Positions 37,298 through 46,280 of a DNA stretch of 64,000 nucleotides are shown here, piece by piece. Every line of letters starts with the position of its first letter. The stretch's first letter is position 1. Under the pieces are notes generated by a model. It did not search any database. It had not been told where the DNA came from and was given only the letters and a program-made list of their open reading frames with translations. A program made the position numbers and the translations under genes. Source of the DNA: CAVXTF01 sp963701375 (lineage in GTDB: Bacteria; Actinomycetota; Acidimicrobiia; Acidimicrobiales; CAVXTF01); assembly GCA_963701375.1 (NCBI GenBank), contig CAVOZT010000004.1:1922001-1986000 (forward strand). Direction: 5' to 3'.

Positions 37298-37420
37298 CCG
37301 CCGCTCAGAACGTCGATGGCCAAGCGAGGCAAGGACGCAGGGAGCGAAGCGTGCGGACAGCACGTGAGCGACCGAGGACGCCGCCTCGCGCCGTGCCAGC
37401 GGCGTTCTGATCAGCGGCGG
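37298..37420. ncRNA. Nested hairpin element downstream of the Rho-like gene
   Basis: A 123-nt segment folds into nested perfect helices. CCGCCGCT (37298-37305) pairs with AGCGGCGG (37413-37420), CAGAACG (37306-37312) with CGTTCTG (37403-37409), GCGAGGC (37324-37330) with GCCTCGC (37383-37389), and CGTGC (37350-37354) with GCACG (37360-37364). Its inner part is purine-rich. The outer 3' arm includes the stop codon of the convergent gene. It lacks a U-tract. It may be a structured RNA, an mRNA 3' stabiliser or a two-way terminator. Strand and function are not determined. Confidence 0.55.
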
Positions 37421-37887
37421 TAGGCCACGCGGCCCCACGAGGGCTCGGGGGCGAGCTCGATCGGCTCGCCGCCGGCCGCCGTCAGCGGGTCGACCGGCTG
37501 CACGTAGGCGAAGCTGCCGGTGTCCTCGTCGAAGGCGACGCTCAGCTCGCCCTCGTTGACGCGCTGGTCGAGCCAAGCGCCGCGGAACACGAGCCGGCGC
37601 AGCCAGTGCACGAGCGAGCGCTCGGCCGGCCCGATCAGCTCGGGCCAGCAGTCGTTGACGTGTTCGCCCAGGGCCGAGGCGGGGTCTGAGATCTCGCCGT
37701 TGACGGCGAGGTTGACGAGGTCTTCGAGCTCCTCCTCGCCGAGCCGCCCGCCGACGAAGCCGACCTTGATCGCCGCCTGCTCGCAACGCTCGGCGAAGTC
37801 CTCCTCGTTGAAGGTGAAGCGCAGCTCGCCGTATTCGAGGACGAAGTCCTCTCCGGAGTCGTAGTTTCCTCGGCGCAAGCTGTCCAT
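37411..37887 (-). CDS. Conserved-looking acidic hypothetical protein
   Basis: 158-residue soluble acidic protein: DSGEDFVLEYGELRFTFNEE, then ERCEQAAIKVGFVGGRLGEE, LVNLAVNGEISDP, WPELIGPAERSLVHWLRRLV and GELSVAFDEDTGSFAYVQPV. No family is recognised and there is no signal peptide or membrane segment. ATG 37887 (MDSLRRGN) is chosen; ATGs at 37965 and 37977 would add an Arg/Pro/Asp-rich lead of lower quality. A TATGAT box lies just upstream of 37887, around 37925-37932. It stands alone between the hairpin element and the divergent permease. Confidence 0.65.
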   Translation of the reverse strand: MDSLRRGNYDSGEDFVLEYGELRFTFNEEDFAERCEQAAIKVGFVGGRLGEEELEDLVNLAVNGEISDPASALGEHVNDCWPELIGPAERSLVHWLRRLVFRGAWLDQRVNEGELSVAFDEDTGSFAYVQPVDPLTAAGGEPIELAPEPSWGRVAYRR

Positions 37888-38101
37888 GACGAAAGGACCG
37901 GCGGCGTCGGGCCTCCGGTCGTCGGGATCATACGGCCGGTTCCTTCTCGGCCGGCTGCGATGCATGGGATTTTGCATTGGCGAATCGCCGGCGCGGTCGC
38001 TGCGGGCCGGCGGGCGATCCTCCGTGCGGGCCCGGCGCCCGCTATACGCTGCGGTTCTCGTGACGCTCTCGCGCCAAACCCCACCCGGGCGGCGGGGCTA
38101 G

Positions 38102-40048
38102 ATGGCTCGTCTCACCGAGCACGGCCTGCGCCGCTCGGTCGGCGTCCCCGGCCTGTTCGCGACCGCGTACGGCAACGTCGGCTCCTCGATCTACTACGCG
38201 CTCGGGCTCGTCGCCGCGCATGCGCTCGGGTTGACGCCGCTCGTCTTCATGTTCGCGGGCGGGCTGTTCGTGCTGACGGCCAAGACATACGCCGAGGGCG
38301 CGTCGATGTTCCCCGAAGCGGGCGGCTCCTCGTCGTTCGCGCGCCACGCGTTCAACGACGTCGTCTCGTTCTTCGCCGGCTGGGCGCTGAGCCTCGACTA
38401 CATCATCACGATCGCGATCTCGGCGTTCTTCGTGCCGCACTACCTCGGCGCGTTCTTCCCCGCCCTGACGCACAACCCCGGCGACATCATCGGCGGGCTC
38501 GTGACGATCGTGCTGCTCGCCGGCCTGAACATCCGCGGCCTCGGCGAGTCGGCGAAACTGAACCTGTTCCTGGCGGTCGCCGACCTCTGCACGCAGGTGC
38601 TGCTCGTCTGCCTCGGCGTCGTGCTCGTGCTGAACCCGTCGCTGCTCGTCAATCAGGTCCATCTGGGAATCGCGCCCAGCTGGACGCAGCTGATCTTCGC
38701 GCTGTCGGTCGCGATGGTCGCCTACACCGGCATCGAGACCGTCTCGAACATGGCCGAGGAGGCGAAGGACCCGGGCCACGACATCCCCAAGTCGGTCAAC
38801 CTCGTGCTGCTCGCCGTGCTCGGCGTCTACGCCGGCATCTCCGTCGTCGCGCTGTCGGCGTTGCCCGTGATCCACCACGGCGTCGGCTTCAGCGACGTGC
38901 TCGCACACGGCTATACGAAGCCTGGTTATGCCACGGCGCTCGGTGGCCACTTCGAAAACGACCCCGTGCTCGGCATCGTCTCGCGCCTCGGGCTGCATGG
39001 CGCGGTCCTGACGATCGCCAAAGACTACGTCGGCGTGCTCGCGGCGACGATCCTGTTCATCGCCACGAACGCCGGCCTGATCGGGATCTCGCGCCTGTCG
39101 TGGTCGCTGTCCGAGCACCGCCAGCTGCCGAGCCTGTTCTCCAACCTGCACCCGAAGTTCCGCACGCCGTGGTTCACGATCGTGTTCTTCTCGATCCTCG
39201 CGGGGCTCCTGATCCTGCCGGGCGAAACGACGCTGCTCGGCAACCTCTACTCGTTCGGCGCGATGCTGTCGTTCACGACCGCGCACGTGTCGGTCGTCGC
39301 CCTGCGGATCAAGCGACCCGACCAGGAGCGCCCGTACCGGATGCCGTGGAACGTGCGCTTGCGCGGCAGCGTGATCCCGCTGACCGCCGTGCTCGGCGGG
39401 CTCGGCACGTTCGGCGCGTGGTGCGCGGTCGTCGCGCTGCACGGCGAGGCGCGCACGATCGGCATTCCGTGGATGGTCGTCGGGATGGCCGGGTACTTCC
39501 TCTATCGCAAGCGCCAGGGCCTCGACCCGAGGAAGTCGTACAAGATCGAGCGCGCGCAACGGCCGCCGGACTTCGAGGCGTTCGACTACCGCACCGCGCT
39601 CGTGCCGATCTTCGGCGGCGACGTCAGCGCGAGCGCGCTGCGCAGCGCCGCCAAGCTGATCGGCGAAGACGGCGTCGTCTACGCCGTGTTCGTGCTGCCG
39701 GTGCCCAACCAGCTCTCGCTCGACTCGGGCCTGGAGGCGGAGGAGGCGCACGGGCGCTCGGTGCTCGAGAGCGCGCGCATCCAGGCCAGGCGCGCCGGGA
39801 TCAAGATCCACACCGGCCTGATCCGCACGCGCAACCCCGGCGCCGCGCTCGTCGAGGAAGCGCAACGCGTCGGCGCCGACGTGATCTACTGGTCGACGAT
39901 CCACGCTCCCACGGGCGAGCAGCGGATCGGGCCGACCGCCGCCTACCTGCTCGGCAAGCGTCCCTGCCGCGTGATCATCGAGACCGAGAACCGCGAGGCG
40001 CGCGCCCGCGAGGCGAGCGCCGCAGACGCCGCGCTCGCTCCGACCTAG
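38102..40048 (+). CDS. APC-superfamily amino-acid/amine permease with USP-like C-terminal domain
   Basis: 648 residues. Twelve hydrophobic helices carry the APC fold: GLFATAYGNVGSSIYYALGL (helix 1 with the substrate loop), GGLFVLTAKTYAEGASMFPE, AMVAYTGIETVSNMAEEAKD (helix 6 region) and the conserved loop EEAKDPGHDIPKSV. After about residue 490 a soluble alpha/beta domain follows (YRTALVPIFGGDVSASALRS; IYWSTIHAPTGEQRIGPTAA; RPCRVIIETEN), which resembles universal stress protein domains that bind nucleotides. The substrate is unknown, probably an amino acid or polyamine. The tail may gate transport by ATP or AMP level. Confidence 0.9.
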   Translation: MARLTEHGLRRSVGVPGLFATAYGNVGSSIYYALGLVAAHALGLTPLVFMFAGGLFVLTAKTYAEGASMFPEAGGSSSFARHAFNDVVSFFAGWALSLDYIITIAISAFFVPHYLGAFFPALTHNPGDIIGGLVTIVLLAGLNIRGLGESAKLNLFLAVADLCTQVLLVCLGVVLVLNPSLLVNQVHLGIAPSWTQLIFALSVAMVAYTGIETVSNMAEEAKDPGHDIPKSVNLVLLAVLGVYAGISVVALSALPVIHHGVGFSDVLAHGYTKPGYATALGGHFENDPVLGIVSRLGLHGAVLTIAKDYVGVLAATILFIATNAGLIGISRLSWSLSEHRQLPSLFSNLHPKFRTPWFTIVFFSILAGLLILPGETTLLGNLYSFGAMLSFTTAHVSVVALRIKRPDQERPYRMPWNVRLRGSVIPLTAVLGGLGTFGAWCAVVALHGEARTIGIPWMVVGMAGYFLYRKRQGLDPRKSYKIERAQRPPDFEAFDYRTALVPIFGGDVSASALRSAAKLIGEDGVVYAVFVLPVPNQLSLDSGLEAEEAHGRSVLESARIQARRAGIKIHTGLIRTRNPGAALVEEAQRVGADVIYWSTIHAPTGEQRIGPTAAYLLGKRPCRVIIETENREARAREASAADAALAPT

Positions 40049-40051
40049 TCG

Positions 40052-40984
40052 CTAGTCGTTGGCGAGCGCCGAGGAGAGGGCCTCCTCGAGCTGCGGATGC
40101 GCGAACTCGTAGCCGAGCACGAGCGGCTTCGCCGGCAGCACGCGCGCGCCGTCGGTGACGATCTCGGCCATCTCGCCGTACAGCAGCCGCAGCGCCGCGC
40201 CGGGCACCGGCAGCAGCGCCGGGCGGTGCAGCACGCGCCCGAGTGTGTGCGAGAAGTCGCCGTTGTTGACCGGGTCGGGCGCCGTCGCGTTGACGGCGCC
40301 GCTCCAGCGCTCGTCGGCGAGCGCCGCGACGTACATCCCGACGACGTCGTCGCGGTGGATCCACGAGATGAACTGCCGCCCGCCGGCGACCGGGCCGCCG
40401 ACGCCGAGGCGGAACGGCGGCAGCATCTTCGCGAGCGCGCCGCCGTCCTTGTGCAGGACGACGCCCGTGCGCACGAGCACGACGCGCGCGCCCAGCTCGT
40501 CAGCCTTCGCGGCCTCGGCCTCCCACTCGACGCACACCTCCGCGAGGAAGTCCGCGCCCGCCGGCGCGTCCTCGTCGAGCGGCTCCTCGCCGTGCGCGCC
40601 GTAGTAGCCGATCGCCGAGGCGCTGACGAGCGCGCGCGGTCGCTCCTGCGTCTGCGCGAGACCCGCAAGCAGGTTGCGCGTGCCCCTCACACGGCTCTCG
40701 CGGATCGCGCGCTTGGCGTCGGCGCTCCAGCGCTGGGCGACGTTCTCGCCGGCCAGATGCGCGATCGCGTCGCGACCCTCGAGGGCCTCCTTCGGCGCCG
40801 GCTCGGCCAGCAGGTTCCAGTCGAACGCCTCGACCGGCTGCAGCCCGGCCGCGCGCAGCCGCTCGCGCGCTCGCCCGGCGTCACGCGAGAGGATCGTCAC
40901 CTCCGCGCCGCGCTGCTGCAGCGCCTCGATCAGCGCGAGGCCGATCAAACCGGTCGCGCCCGTCACCGTCACTCGCTGAGCCAT
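40052..40984 (-). CDS. TIGR01777-family NAD-dependent epimerase (YfcH-like)
   Basis: 310-residue extended short-chain dehydrogenase. It shows VTVTGATGLIGLALIEALQQ (NAD site), IAHLAGENVAQRWSADAKRA (the LAG-N-W signature of TIGR01777), SASAIGYYGAHGEEPLDEDA (YYG catalytic region), EAEAAKADELGARVVLVRTG and the C-terminal DUF1731-like segment (ALLPVPGAALRLLYGEMAEI). The physiological substrate of this family is not known. The gene is 12 bp downstream of malic enzyme and likely cotranscribed. Confidence 0.92.
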   Translation of the reverse strand: MAQRVTVTGATGLIGLALIEALQQRGAEVTILSRDAGRARERLRAAGLQPVEAFDWNLLAEPAPKEALEGRDAIAHLAGENVAQRWSADAKRAIRESRVRGTRNLLAGLAQTQERPRALVSASAIGYYGAHGEEPLDEDAPAGADFLAEVCVEWEAEAAKADELGARVVLVRTGVVLHKDGGALAKMLPPFRLGVGGPVAGGRQFISWIHRDDVVGMYVAALADERWSGAVNATAPDPVNNGDFSHTLGRVLHRPALLPVPGAALRLLYGEMAEIVTDGARVLPAKPLVLGYEFAHPQLEEALSSALAND

Positions 40985-40996
40985 CGACCCACCCTC

Positions 40997-42490
40997 TCAG
41001 ATGCGCCCGTCGGCCTGCGCCGTCGACGGCGTCATCGTGTCGCCCGGCGCGAAGCCGACCTCGAGACCCGCGCGCGCCGTGCCCGCCGCGCGCGCCTCGT
41101 CGGCGACCGCCGCCGCGACTGCCGGCGCGACCTCGCGGTTGAAGACCGACGGGATGATGTAGTCCTCGCGCAGTTCGTCCTCGGCGACGGTCGCGGCGAT
41201 CGCGTGCGCCGCAGCCATCTTCATCGCCTCGGTGATCGCCGGCGCGCGCACGTCGAGCGCGCCGCGGAACACGCCGGGAAAGCACAGCACGTTGTTGATC
41301 TGGTTGGGGTAGTCCGAGCGACCGGTGGCGACGATCCGCGCGTACTTCGCGGCCTCCTCGGGCGAGACCTCGGGGTTCGGGTTGGCCATCGCGAAGACCA
41401 TCGCGTCCGCGGCCATCCGCGCGAGCGCCTCGGCCGGCATCGTGCGCGCACCCGACAGGCCGATCAGCAGGTCCTCGCCGTCGATCACCTCGGCCGGCGA
41501 TCCCGTGCGGCAGTCGGGGTTGGTCGACTCCGCGAACCACCGCTTCGTCGCGTTCATCGAGCCGTCGAGGTAGTCGGCGCGCTGCACGTGGAGCGCGCCC
41601 TTGGAGTCGACGCCGACGATCTGGCGCACGCCGCCGGCGAGCAGCATCTTCGTCACCGCGATCCCCGCGGCGCCGAGCCCGATGATCAGCACGCGCAGCT
41701 CCTCGATCCGCTTGCCCGTCAGCTTGACCGCGTTCAGCAGTGCCGCCATCACGACGACCGCCGTGCCGTGCTGGTCGTCGTGGAAGACGGGGATGTCGAG
41801 CTCCGCCTTCAGGCGCTCCTCGATCTCGAAGCAGCGCGGCGCGGCGATGTCCTCGAGGTTGATCCCGCCGAACGCCGGCGCGATCAGCTTGACCGTGCGC
41901 ACGATCTCCTGCGGGTCGGTCGTGTCGAGGCAGATCGGGAACGCATCGACCTCGGCGAACTCCTTGAACAGGCAGCACTTGCCCTCCATCACCGGCATCG
42001 CCGCGAGCGGGCCGATATCGCCGAGCCCGAGTACCGCCGTGCCGTCGGAGACGACGGCGACCGTGTTGCGCTTGATCGTGTACTGGAACGCGCGGTCCTC
42101 GTCGTCGGCGATCGACAGGCTCACGCGCGCGACGCCCGGCGTGTAGGTCATCGAGAGGTCGTCGCGTGTCTTCAGCGGGTGCTTGTTGTGCTGCTCGATC
42201 TTGCCGCCGACGTGCAGCAGGAACGTGCGGTCGGTCGTGTCGATCAGCTCGACGCCGGCGAGCGCCTCGATCGCGGCGAGGATCCGCGCCCAGTGGTCCT
42301 TGTCGGAGGCGTCGACGACGACGTCGCGCACGCTGTGGCTGCCGTCGACCTCGACGAGATCGACGGCGTCGACGACCGCGCCCGCCTCGGCGATCGCACC
42401 GGTCAGCGCGCTCAGCGTCCCGTGCGCGTCATCGATCTTGACGCGGATCGTGAGCCTGAACTGTGCGCTCGGTGTGGCGCTTGCTGACAA
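40997..42490 (-). CDS. NAD-dependent malic enzyme with N-terminal ACT domain
   Basis: 497 residues. An ACT-like regulatory domain at about 10-85 (FRLTIRVKIDDAHGTLSALT; VVDAVDLVEVDGSHSVRDVV) precedes the catalytic part: MTYTPGVARVS, GTAVLGLGDIGPLAAMPVME, PAFGGINLEDIAAPRCFEIE, FHDDQHGTAVV and the NAD motif VLIIGLGAAGIAVTKMLL. It converts malate to pyruvate and CO2. The ACT domain suggests feedback control by a small ligand. The start is TTG at 42490 with GGGGAG 4 nt upstream. Confidence 0.94.
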   Translation of the reverse strand: MSASATPSAQFRLTIRVKIDDAHGTLSALTGAIAEAGAVVDAVDLVEVDGSHSVRDVVVDASDKDHWARILAAIEALAGVELIDTTDRTFLLHVGGKIEQHNKHPLKTRDDLSMTYTPGVARVSLSIADDEDRAFQYTIKRNTVAVVSDGTAVLGLGDIGPLAAMPVMEGKCCLFKEFAEVDAFPICLDTTDPQEIVRTVKLIAPAFGGINLEDIAAPRCFEIEERLKAELDIPVFHDDQHGTAVVVMAALLNAVKLTGKRIEELRVLIIGLGAAGIAVTKMLLAGGVRQIVGVDSKGALHVQRADYLDGSMNATKRWFAESTNPDCRTGSPAEVIDGEDLLIGLSGARTMPAEALARMAADAMVFAMANPNPEVSPEEAAKYARIVATGRSDYPNQINNVLCFPGVFRGALDVRAPAITEAMKMAAAHAIAATVAEDELREDYIIPSVFNREVAPAVAAAVADEARAAGTARAGLEVGFAPGDTMTPSTAQADGRI

Positions 42491-42645
42491 CGTGCTCCCC
42501 TGGGTAGCTGGCGGCAGCGCATGTTAGGGCTCAGGCGATCCTCGCCGCGCGACGACCCGCGGGTGCGCAGCGCGCGGCCGGGGCGGGCGAGAACGCCTGC
42601 GCGCTCGCTCCGCGCGCCGGCGCGTCCTCGTAGAGTGACCGGTCG

Positions 42646-45294
42646 ATGGCCGGCACGAGCACACGCGCGACACAGCCCGCCGCCGAGCAGGCGCGCGAGG
42701 GGCGGCGCCTGTTCCTGATCGACGGCCCGAGCCTCGTCTATCGCGCGTTCTTCGCGCTGCCCGAGTCGATCGCGACGTCGACCGGCGTGCCGACCAACGC
42801 GATCTTCGGGTTCGCCTCGATGCTCGTCAAGATCGTCACCGAGTACGGCGTGCAGCCGACCGTCGTCGCGTGGGACGCCGGCAGCTCCGGGCGCACCGAG
42901 GTCTACTCGGAGTACAAGGCGCAGCGGCGCTCGCGCCCGGACCTGCTCAAGCAGCAGTGGCCGGCGATGGAACCGCTCGTGGAGGCGTTCGGCTACTCGA
43001 ACGTGAAGGTCGAGGGGTACGAGGCCGACGACGTGATCGCCTCGCTCGCACAGCGCGCGCTGCTCGCCGAGCCGCCGGTGCCGGTGATGATCGTCACCGG
43101 AGATCGCGACGTCTTCCAGCTGATCGACGAGCAGGGGCTCGTCAGCGTGATGGCGACGGCGCGCGGGATCACCGAGACGAAGATCTACGACCGCCAGGCC
43201 GTGATCGACCGTTACGGCATCCCGCCCGAGTCGATCCCCGACTTCTACGGGCTGAAGGGCGACACCTCCGACAACATCCCCGGCGTTCCCGGGATCGGCG
43301 ACAAGACGGCCAGCGAGCTGCTGCAGAGCTACGGCACGCTCGAGGACGTGCTCGCGAACGTCGAGCAGATCAAAGGCGCCAAGCGCAAAGAGAACCTCCT
43401 CGCCCACGCCGAGGACGCGCGCGTCTCAAAGCGCCTCGCGACCGTGCAGCGCGACGTCGCCGTCGACTTCGACGTCGCCGCCGAGCAGCAGCGCGAGCCG
43501 GATCGCTCGCGCGTGCGCGAGGTGTTCCGCGAGTTCGAGCTGCGCGACCCGCTGCGGCGGCTCGAGGAGGCGCTCGGCGACCCCGAGCTCGCAGCGCCGA
43601 CGCCCGCCGCCGAGGTCAAGCTGAGCGGGCGCATGCGCAGCGGCTCGCCCGGTGCGATCGAGCGGTTGGGCGCGGCCGAGGACGAGCTCGCGCTCGTCGT
43701 GCGCGAGGCCGAGACGCCCGAGGGCGAGCTGTTTGCCGAAGGGCCGCCGTGGCGCTTCGCGGCGGCCGTCGCCAGGGGCAACGGCGCGGAGGTGCTGAGC
43801 GGCGACTGCGAGGGACCCGAGCAGGTCGTCCGCGCCGCGGGCGCGCGCGCCGTGATCGCGCACGACGCCAAGTCGCTGCGGCTCGTGCCGCCGGGCCTCA
43901 CGCACGACACGCTGCTCGGCGCGTTCCTGCTCGAGCCCGCGCGGCGGCGCTTCCCGTTCGCCGAGCTGTGCGAAGAGCGCGGCTTGGCGAGCGATCTCGA
44001 GGACCCGCTCGCCGCCGACGCGGTGCTGCTGCGCGCGCTCGCCGACTGGCAGCGCGCGCAGATCTCCGAGCGCGCGCTGGAGCGCGTGATGCACGAAATC
44101 GAGCTGCCGCTCGTCGCCGTCCTGCGCGACATGGAGCTGCTCGGCGTCAGGCTCAACCTCGAGCGCCTCGCCGAGATCACCGCGCGCGTGCGCGAGGAGC
44201 TGATCGCGCTCGAAGAGGAGATCTTCCTGCTCGCCGAAGAGGAGTTCACGATCGGCTCGCCGCAGCAGCTCGGGCAGATCCTGTTCGAGAAGCTCGGCCT
44301 CTCGCGCAAGCGTCGCGGCAAGACCGGCTACTCGACCGACGCGCGCGTGCTGCAGGCGATTCGCGCCGAGCACGAGATCGTGCCGAAGATCGAGCGCTGG
44401 CGCGAGCTCTCGACGTTGGCGAAGACGTACCTCGACGTGCTGCCGCACGAGGTCGACGAGCGCTCGCGGATCCACACGACGTTCCTGCAGGCCGGCGCGC
44501 AGACGGGGCGCCTGGCGAGCACCAACCCGAACATGCAGAACGTCCCGATCCGCACGCCGCTCGGGCGTGAGATCCGCGGCTGCTTCGAGGCCGAGGAGGG
44601 CGCCGTGCTGATCGCCGCCGACTACTCGCAGATCGAGCTGCGCGTGCTCGCGCACGTCGCCGACGAGCCCGTCCTGAAGGAGATCTTCGAGCGCGGCGAA
44701 GACGTGCACACGGCGACCGCCTCGCAGGTCTTCGCGGTCGCGCCCGAGGAGATCGATCCGGGCATGCGCTCGAAGTCGAAGATGATCAACTACGGGATCG
44801 TCTACGGCCTCTCCGACTTCGGCCTGGCCGACCGCCTGAACATCGCGCGCGAGGAGGCGAAGGAGTTCATCGACGCCTACCTCGAGCGCTTCCCGCGCGT
44901 CGCCGCGTTCATCGCCGAGACGATCGAGCGGGCCAAGGGGCAGGGGTACGTGACGACGCTGTGGGGCCGCCGGCGCCAGATCCCGGAGCTGCGGGCGCGC
45001 AACTACCAGGTGCGCACGCTCGGCGAGCGGCTCGCCGTCAACACGGTGATCCAGGGCACCGCCGCCGACATCATCAAGCTCGCGATGGTCCGCGCTCACG
45101 CCGCGCTCGCCGACTCCGGGCTGCGCACGCGCCTGCTGCTGACGATCCACGACGAGCTGCTGTTCGAAGCGCCGCCGGAGGAGGTCGAGCGGGCGCGCGC
45201 GCTGATCGAGCGCGAGATGTGCGGCGTGTGGGACCGCGAGCCGCCGCTCGCCGTCGACGTCGGCGTCGGCTCGACCTGGCTCGAGGCGAAGTAG
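42646..45294 (+). CDS. polA: DNA polymerase I
   Basis: 882 residues. The 5'-3' exonuclease domain (1-310) has LIDGPSLVYRAFFALP, YEADDVIASLA, VTGDRDVFQLID and LKGDTSDNIPGVPGIGDKTA. The 3'-5' exonuclease-like middle domain lacks the DxE of motif Exo I, so proofreading is probably absent. Polymerase motifs are A DYSQIELRVLAH, B RSKSKMINYGIVYG and C IHDELLFE. Motif B has Tyr where Taq has Phe667, a residue that lets polymerases accept dideoxynucleotides, as in mycobacterial Pol I. TAGAGT lies 9 nt before the ATG. It acts in Okazaki-fragment and repair synthesis. Confidence 0.97.
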   Translation: MAGTSTRATQPAAEQAREGRRLFLIDGPSLVYRAFFALPESIATSTGVPTNAIFGFASMLVKIVTEYGVQPTVVAWDAGSSGRTEVYSEYKAQRRSRPDLLKQQWPAMEPLVEAFGYSNVKVEGYEADDVIASLAQRALLAEPPVPVMIVTGDRDVFQLIDEQGLVSVMATARGITETKIYDRQAVIDRYGIPPESIPDFYGLKGDTSDNIPGVPGIGDKTASELLQSYGTLEDVLANVEQIKGAKRKENLLAHAEDARVSKRLATVQRDVAVDFDVAAEQQREPDRSRVREVFREFELRDPLRRLEEALGDPELAAPTPAAEVKLSGRMRSGSPGAIERLGAAEDELALVVREAETPEGELFAEGPPWRFAAAVARGNGAEVLSGDCEGPEQVVRAAGARAVIAHDAKSLRLVPPGLTHDTLLGAFLLEPARRRFPFAELCEERGLASDLEDPLAADAVLLRALADWQRAQISERALERVMHEIELPLVAVLRDMELLGVRLNLERLAEITARVREELIALEEEIFLLAEEEFTIGSPQQLGQILFEKLGLSRKRRGKTGYSTDARVLQAIRAEHEIVPKIERWRELSTLAKTYLDVLPHEVDERSRIHTTFLQAGAQTGRLASTNPNMQNVPIRTPLGREIRGCFEAEEGAVLIAADYSQIELRVLAHVADEPVLKEIFERGEDVHTATASQVFAVAPEEIDPGMRSKSKMINYGIVYGLSDFGLADRLNIAREEAKEFIDAYLERFPRVAAFIAETIERAKGQGYVTTLWGRRRQIPELRARNYQVRTLGERLAVNTVIQGTAADIIKLAMVRAHAALADSGLRTRLLLTIHDELLFEAPPEEVERARALIEREMCGVWDREPPLAVDVGVGSTWLEAK

Positions 45295-45307
45295 CGGCTC
45301 GGTCGAC

Positions 45308-45347
45308 GCGGCGGCCAGGGGAAGCGGCGGCCAGGCGAAGCGGCGGC
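45308..45347. repeat. 16-bp tandem repeat, 2.5 copies
   Basis: The unit GCGGCGGCCAGGNGAA occurs at 45308-45323 and 45324-45339, with a half copy (GCGGCGGC) at 45340-45347. It fills the short gap between polA and the convergent epimerase gene and could vary in copy number. No clear terminator stem was found apart from the GC-rich repeat itself. Confidence 0.6.
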
Positions 45348-46280
45348 TCAGCCGAGCGCCGTGCGAAAGCCCTCGCGCCAGCTCGCCGGGCGCGGGCTCC
45401 AGCCGAGCTTCGCCTTCGCGCGCTCGTTGGAGGCGCCCTGCGCGTGCATCATCGTCAGCAGCCCGTACTCGCCGGCGAGCGGGCGCGCGAGCCACGCGGG
45501 GACGCGCAGCGGCGGCTTCGCGCCGAGCGCCTCGGCGAGCGCCGGAATCCAATCGCGCGCCGGCGCCGGCTCGTCGTCGACGACGTTGTAGAGGCCCGAG
45601 TCTCCTCGCGCAAGCGCCGTGGCGGTGGCGCGCGCGGCGTCTTCGATCTGGACGAACGACCACACGCCGGCGCCGCCGCCGACGATCGGCACGCGGCGCC
45701 GGGCGACTTCGCGGCCGACGTAGCCGTCTCGCGAGATCGCCGTGCCGGGGCCGTAGAAGTACCCGTAGCGGAGCGCGAGCCCGCCGGCCGCGAGCGTCTC
45801 GCGCTCGAGCTCGGCGATCGCCGCGGCCGAGCGCCTGTACTGCTTCGGCGGGTCGTCCATCAGCGGGTCGTCCTCCTCGTGGACGCGTCCGGGCGGACCG
45901 GGCGCGTATGCGAACGCGACGCTCTGCGCGACGAAGCGCGCGACGCCGGCGGCCCGTGCGGCCGCGAGCAGGTTGCGCGTGCCCTCCGTGCGCAGGCGGT
46001 CGGTCAGCGCGAAGTCGCGAACGATCTTGCGCGCGTCGAGGCGCCACGGGATCGCGGTCAGCTGATGCACGAGCGCATCGGGTCGCGCCCTCGCGACGGC
46101 CTCGCGCACGGCCGCGGCGTCGAGCCCGTCGGCTACCGCCGGCTCGGCGCCGGCCGCCCGCAGCGCGTCGGCGTTGCCGGGCGAGCGCGTCATGCCGACG
46201 ACCTCGTGACCGTCGGCGAGGAGCATGCGCACGAGCGGGCGCCCGATCGCGCCGGTTGCGCCGGCGATGAAGACCCTCAT
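45348..46280 (-). CDS. NAD-dependent epimerase/dehydratase family protein
   Basis: 310-residue atypical SDR. It has MRVFIAGATGAIGRPLVRML (NAD site), ALVHQLTAIPWRLDARKIVR, EGTRNLLAAARAAGVARFVA, AGGLALRYGYFYGPGTAISR and SFVQIEDAARATATALARGD. The catalytic YxxxK is changed to YRRSAAAIAELE, so classical Tyr-Lys catalysis is uncertain. The start ATG overlaps the stop of the carboxymuconolactone decarboxylase-like gene (ATGA). It is last in a three-gene operon divergent from a MocR regulator, which may control it. Confidence 0.88.
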   Translation of the reverse strand: MRVFIAGATGAIGRPLVRMLLADGHEVVGMTRSPGNADALRAAGAEPAVADGLDAAAVREAVARARPDALVHQLTAIPWRLDARKIVRDFALTDRLRTEGTRNLLAAARAAGVARFVAQSVAFAYAPGPPGRVHEEDDPLMDDPPKQYRRSAAAIAELERETLAAGGLALRYGYFYGPGTAISRDGYVGREVARRRVPIVGGGAGVWSFVQIEDAARATATALARGDSGLYNVVDDEPAPARDWIPALAEALGAKPPLRVPAWLARPLAGEYGLLTMMHAQGASNERAKAKLGWSPRPASWREGFRTALG

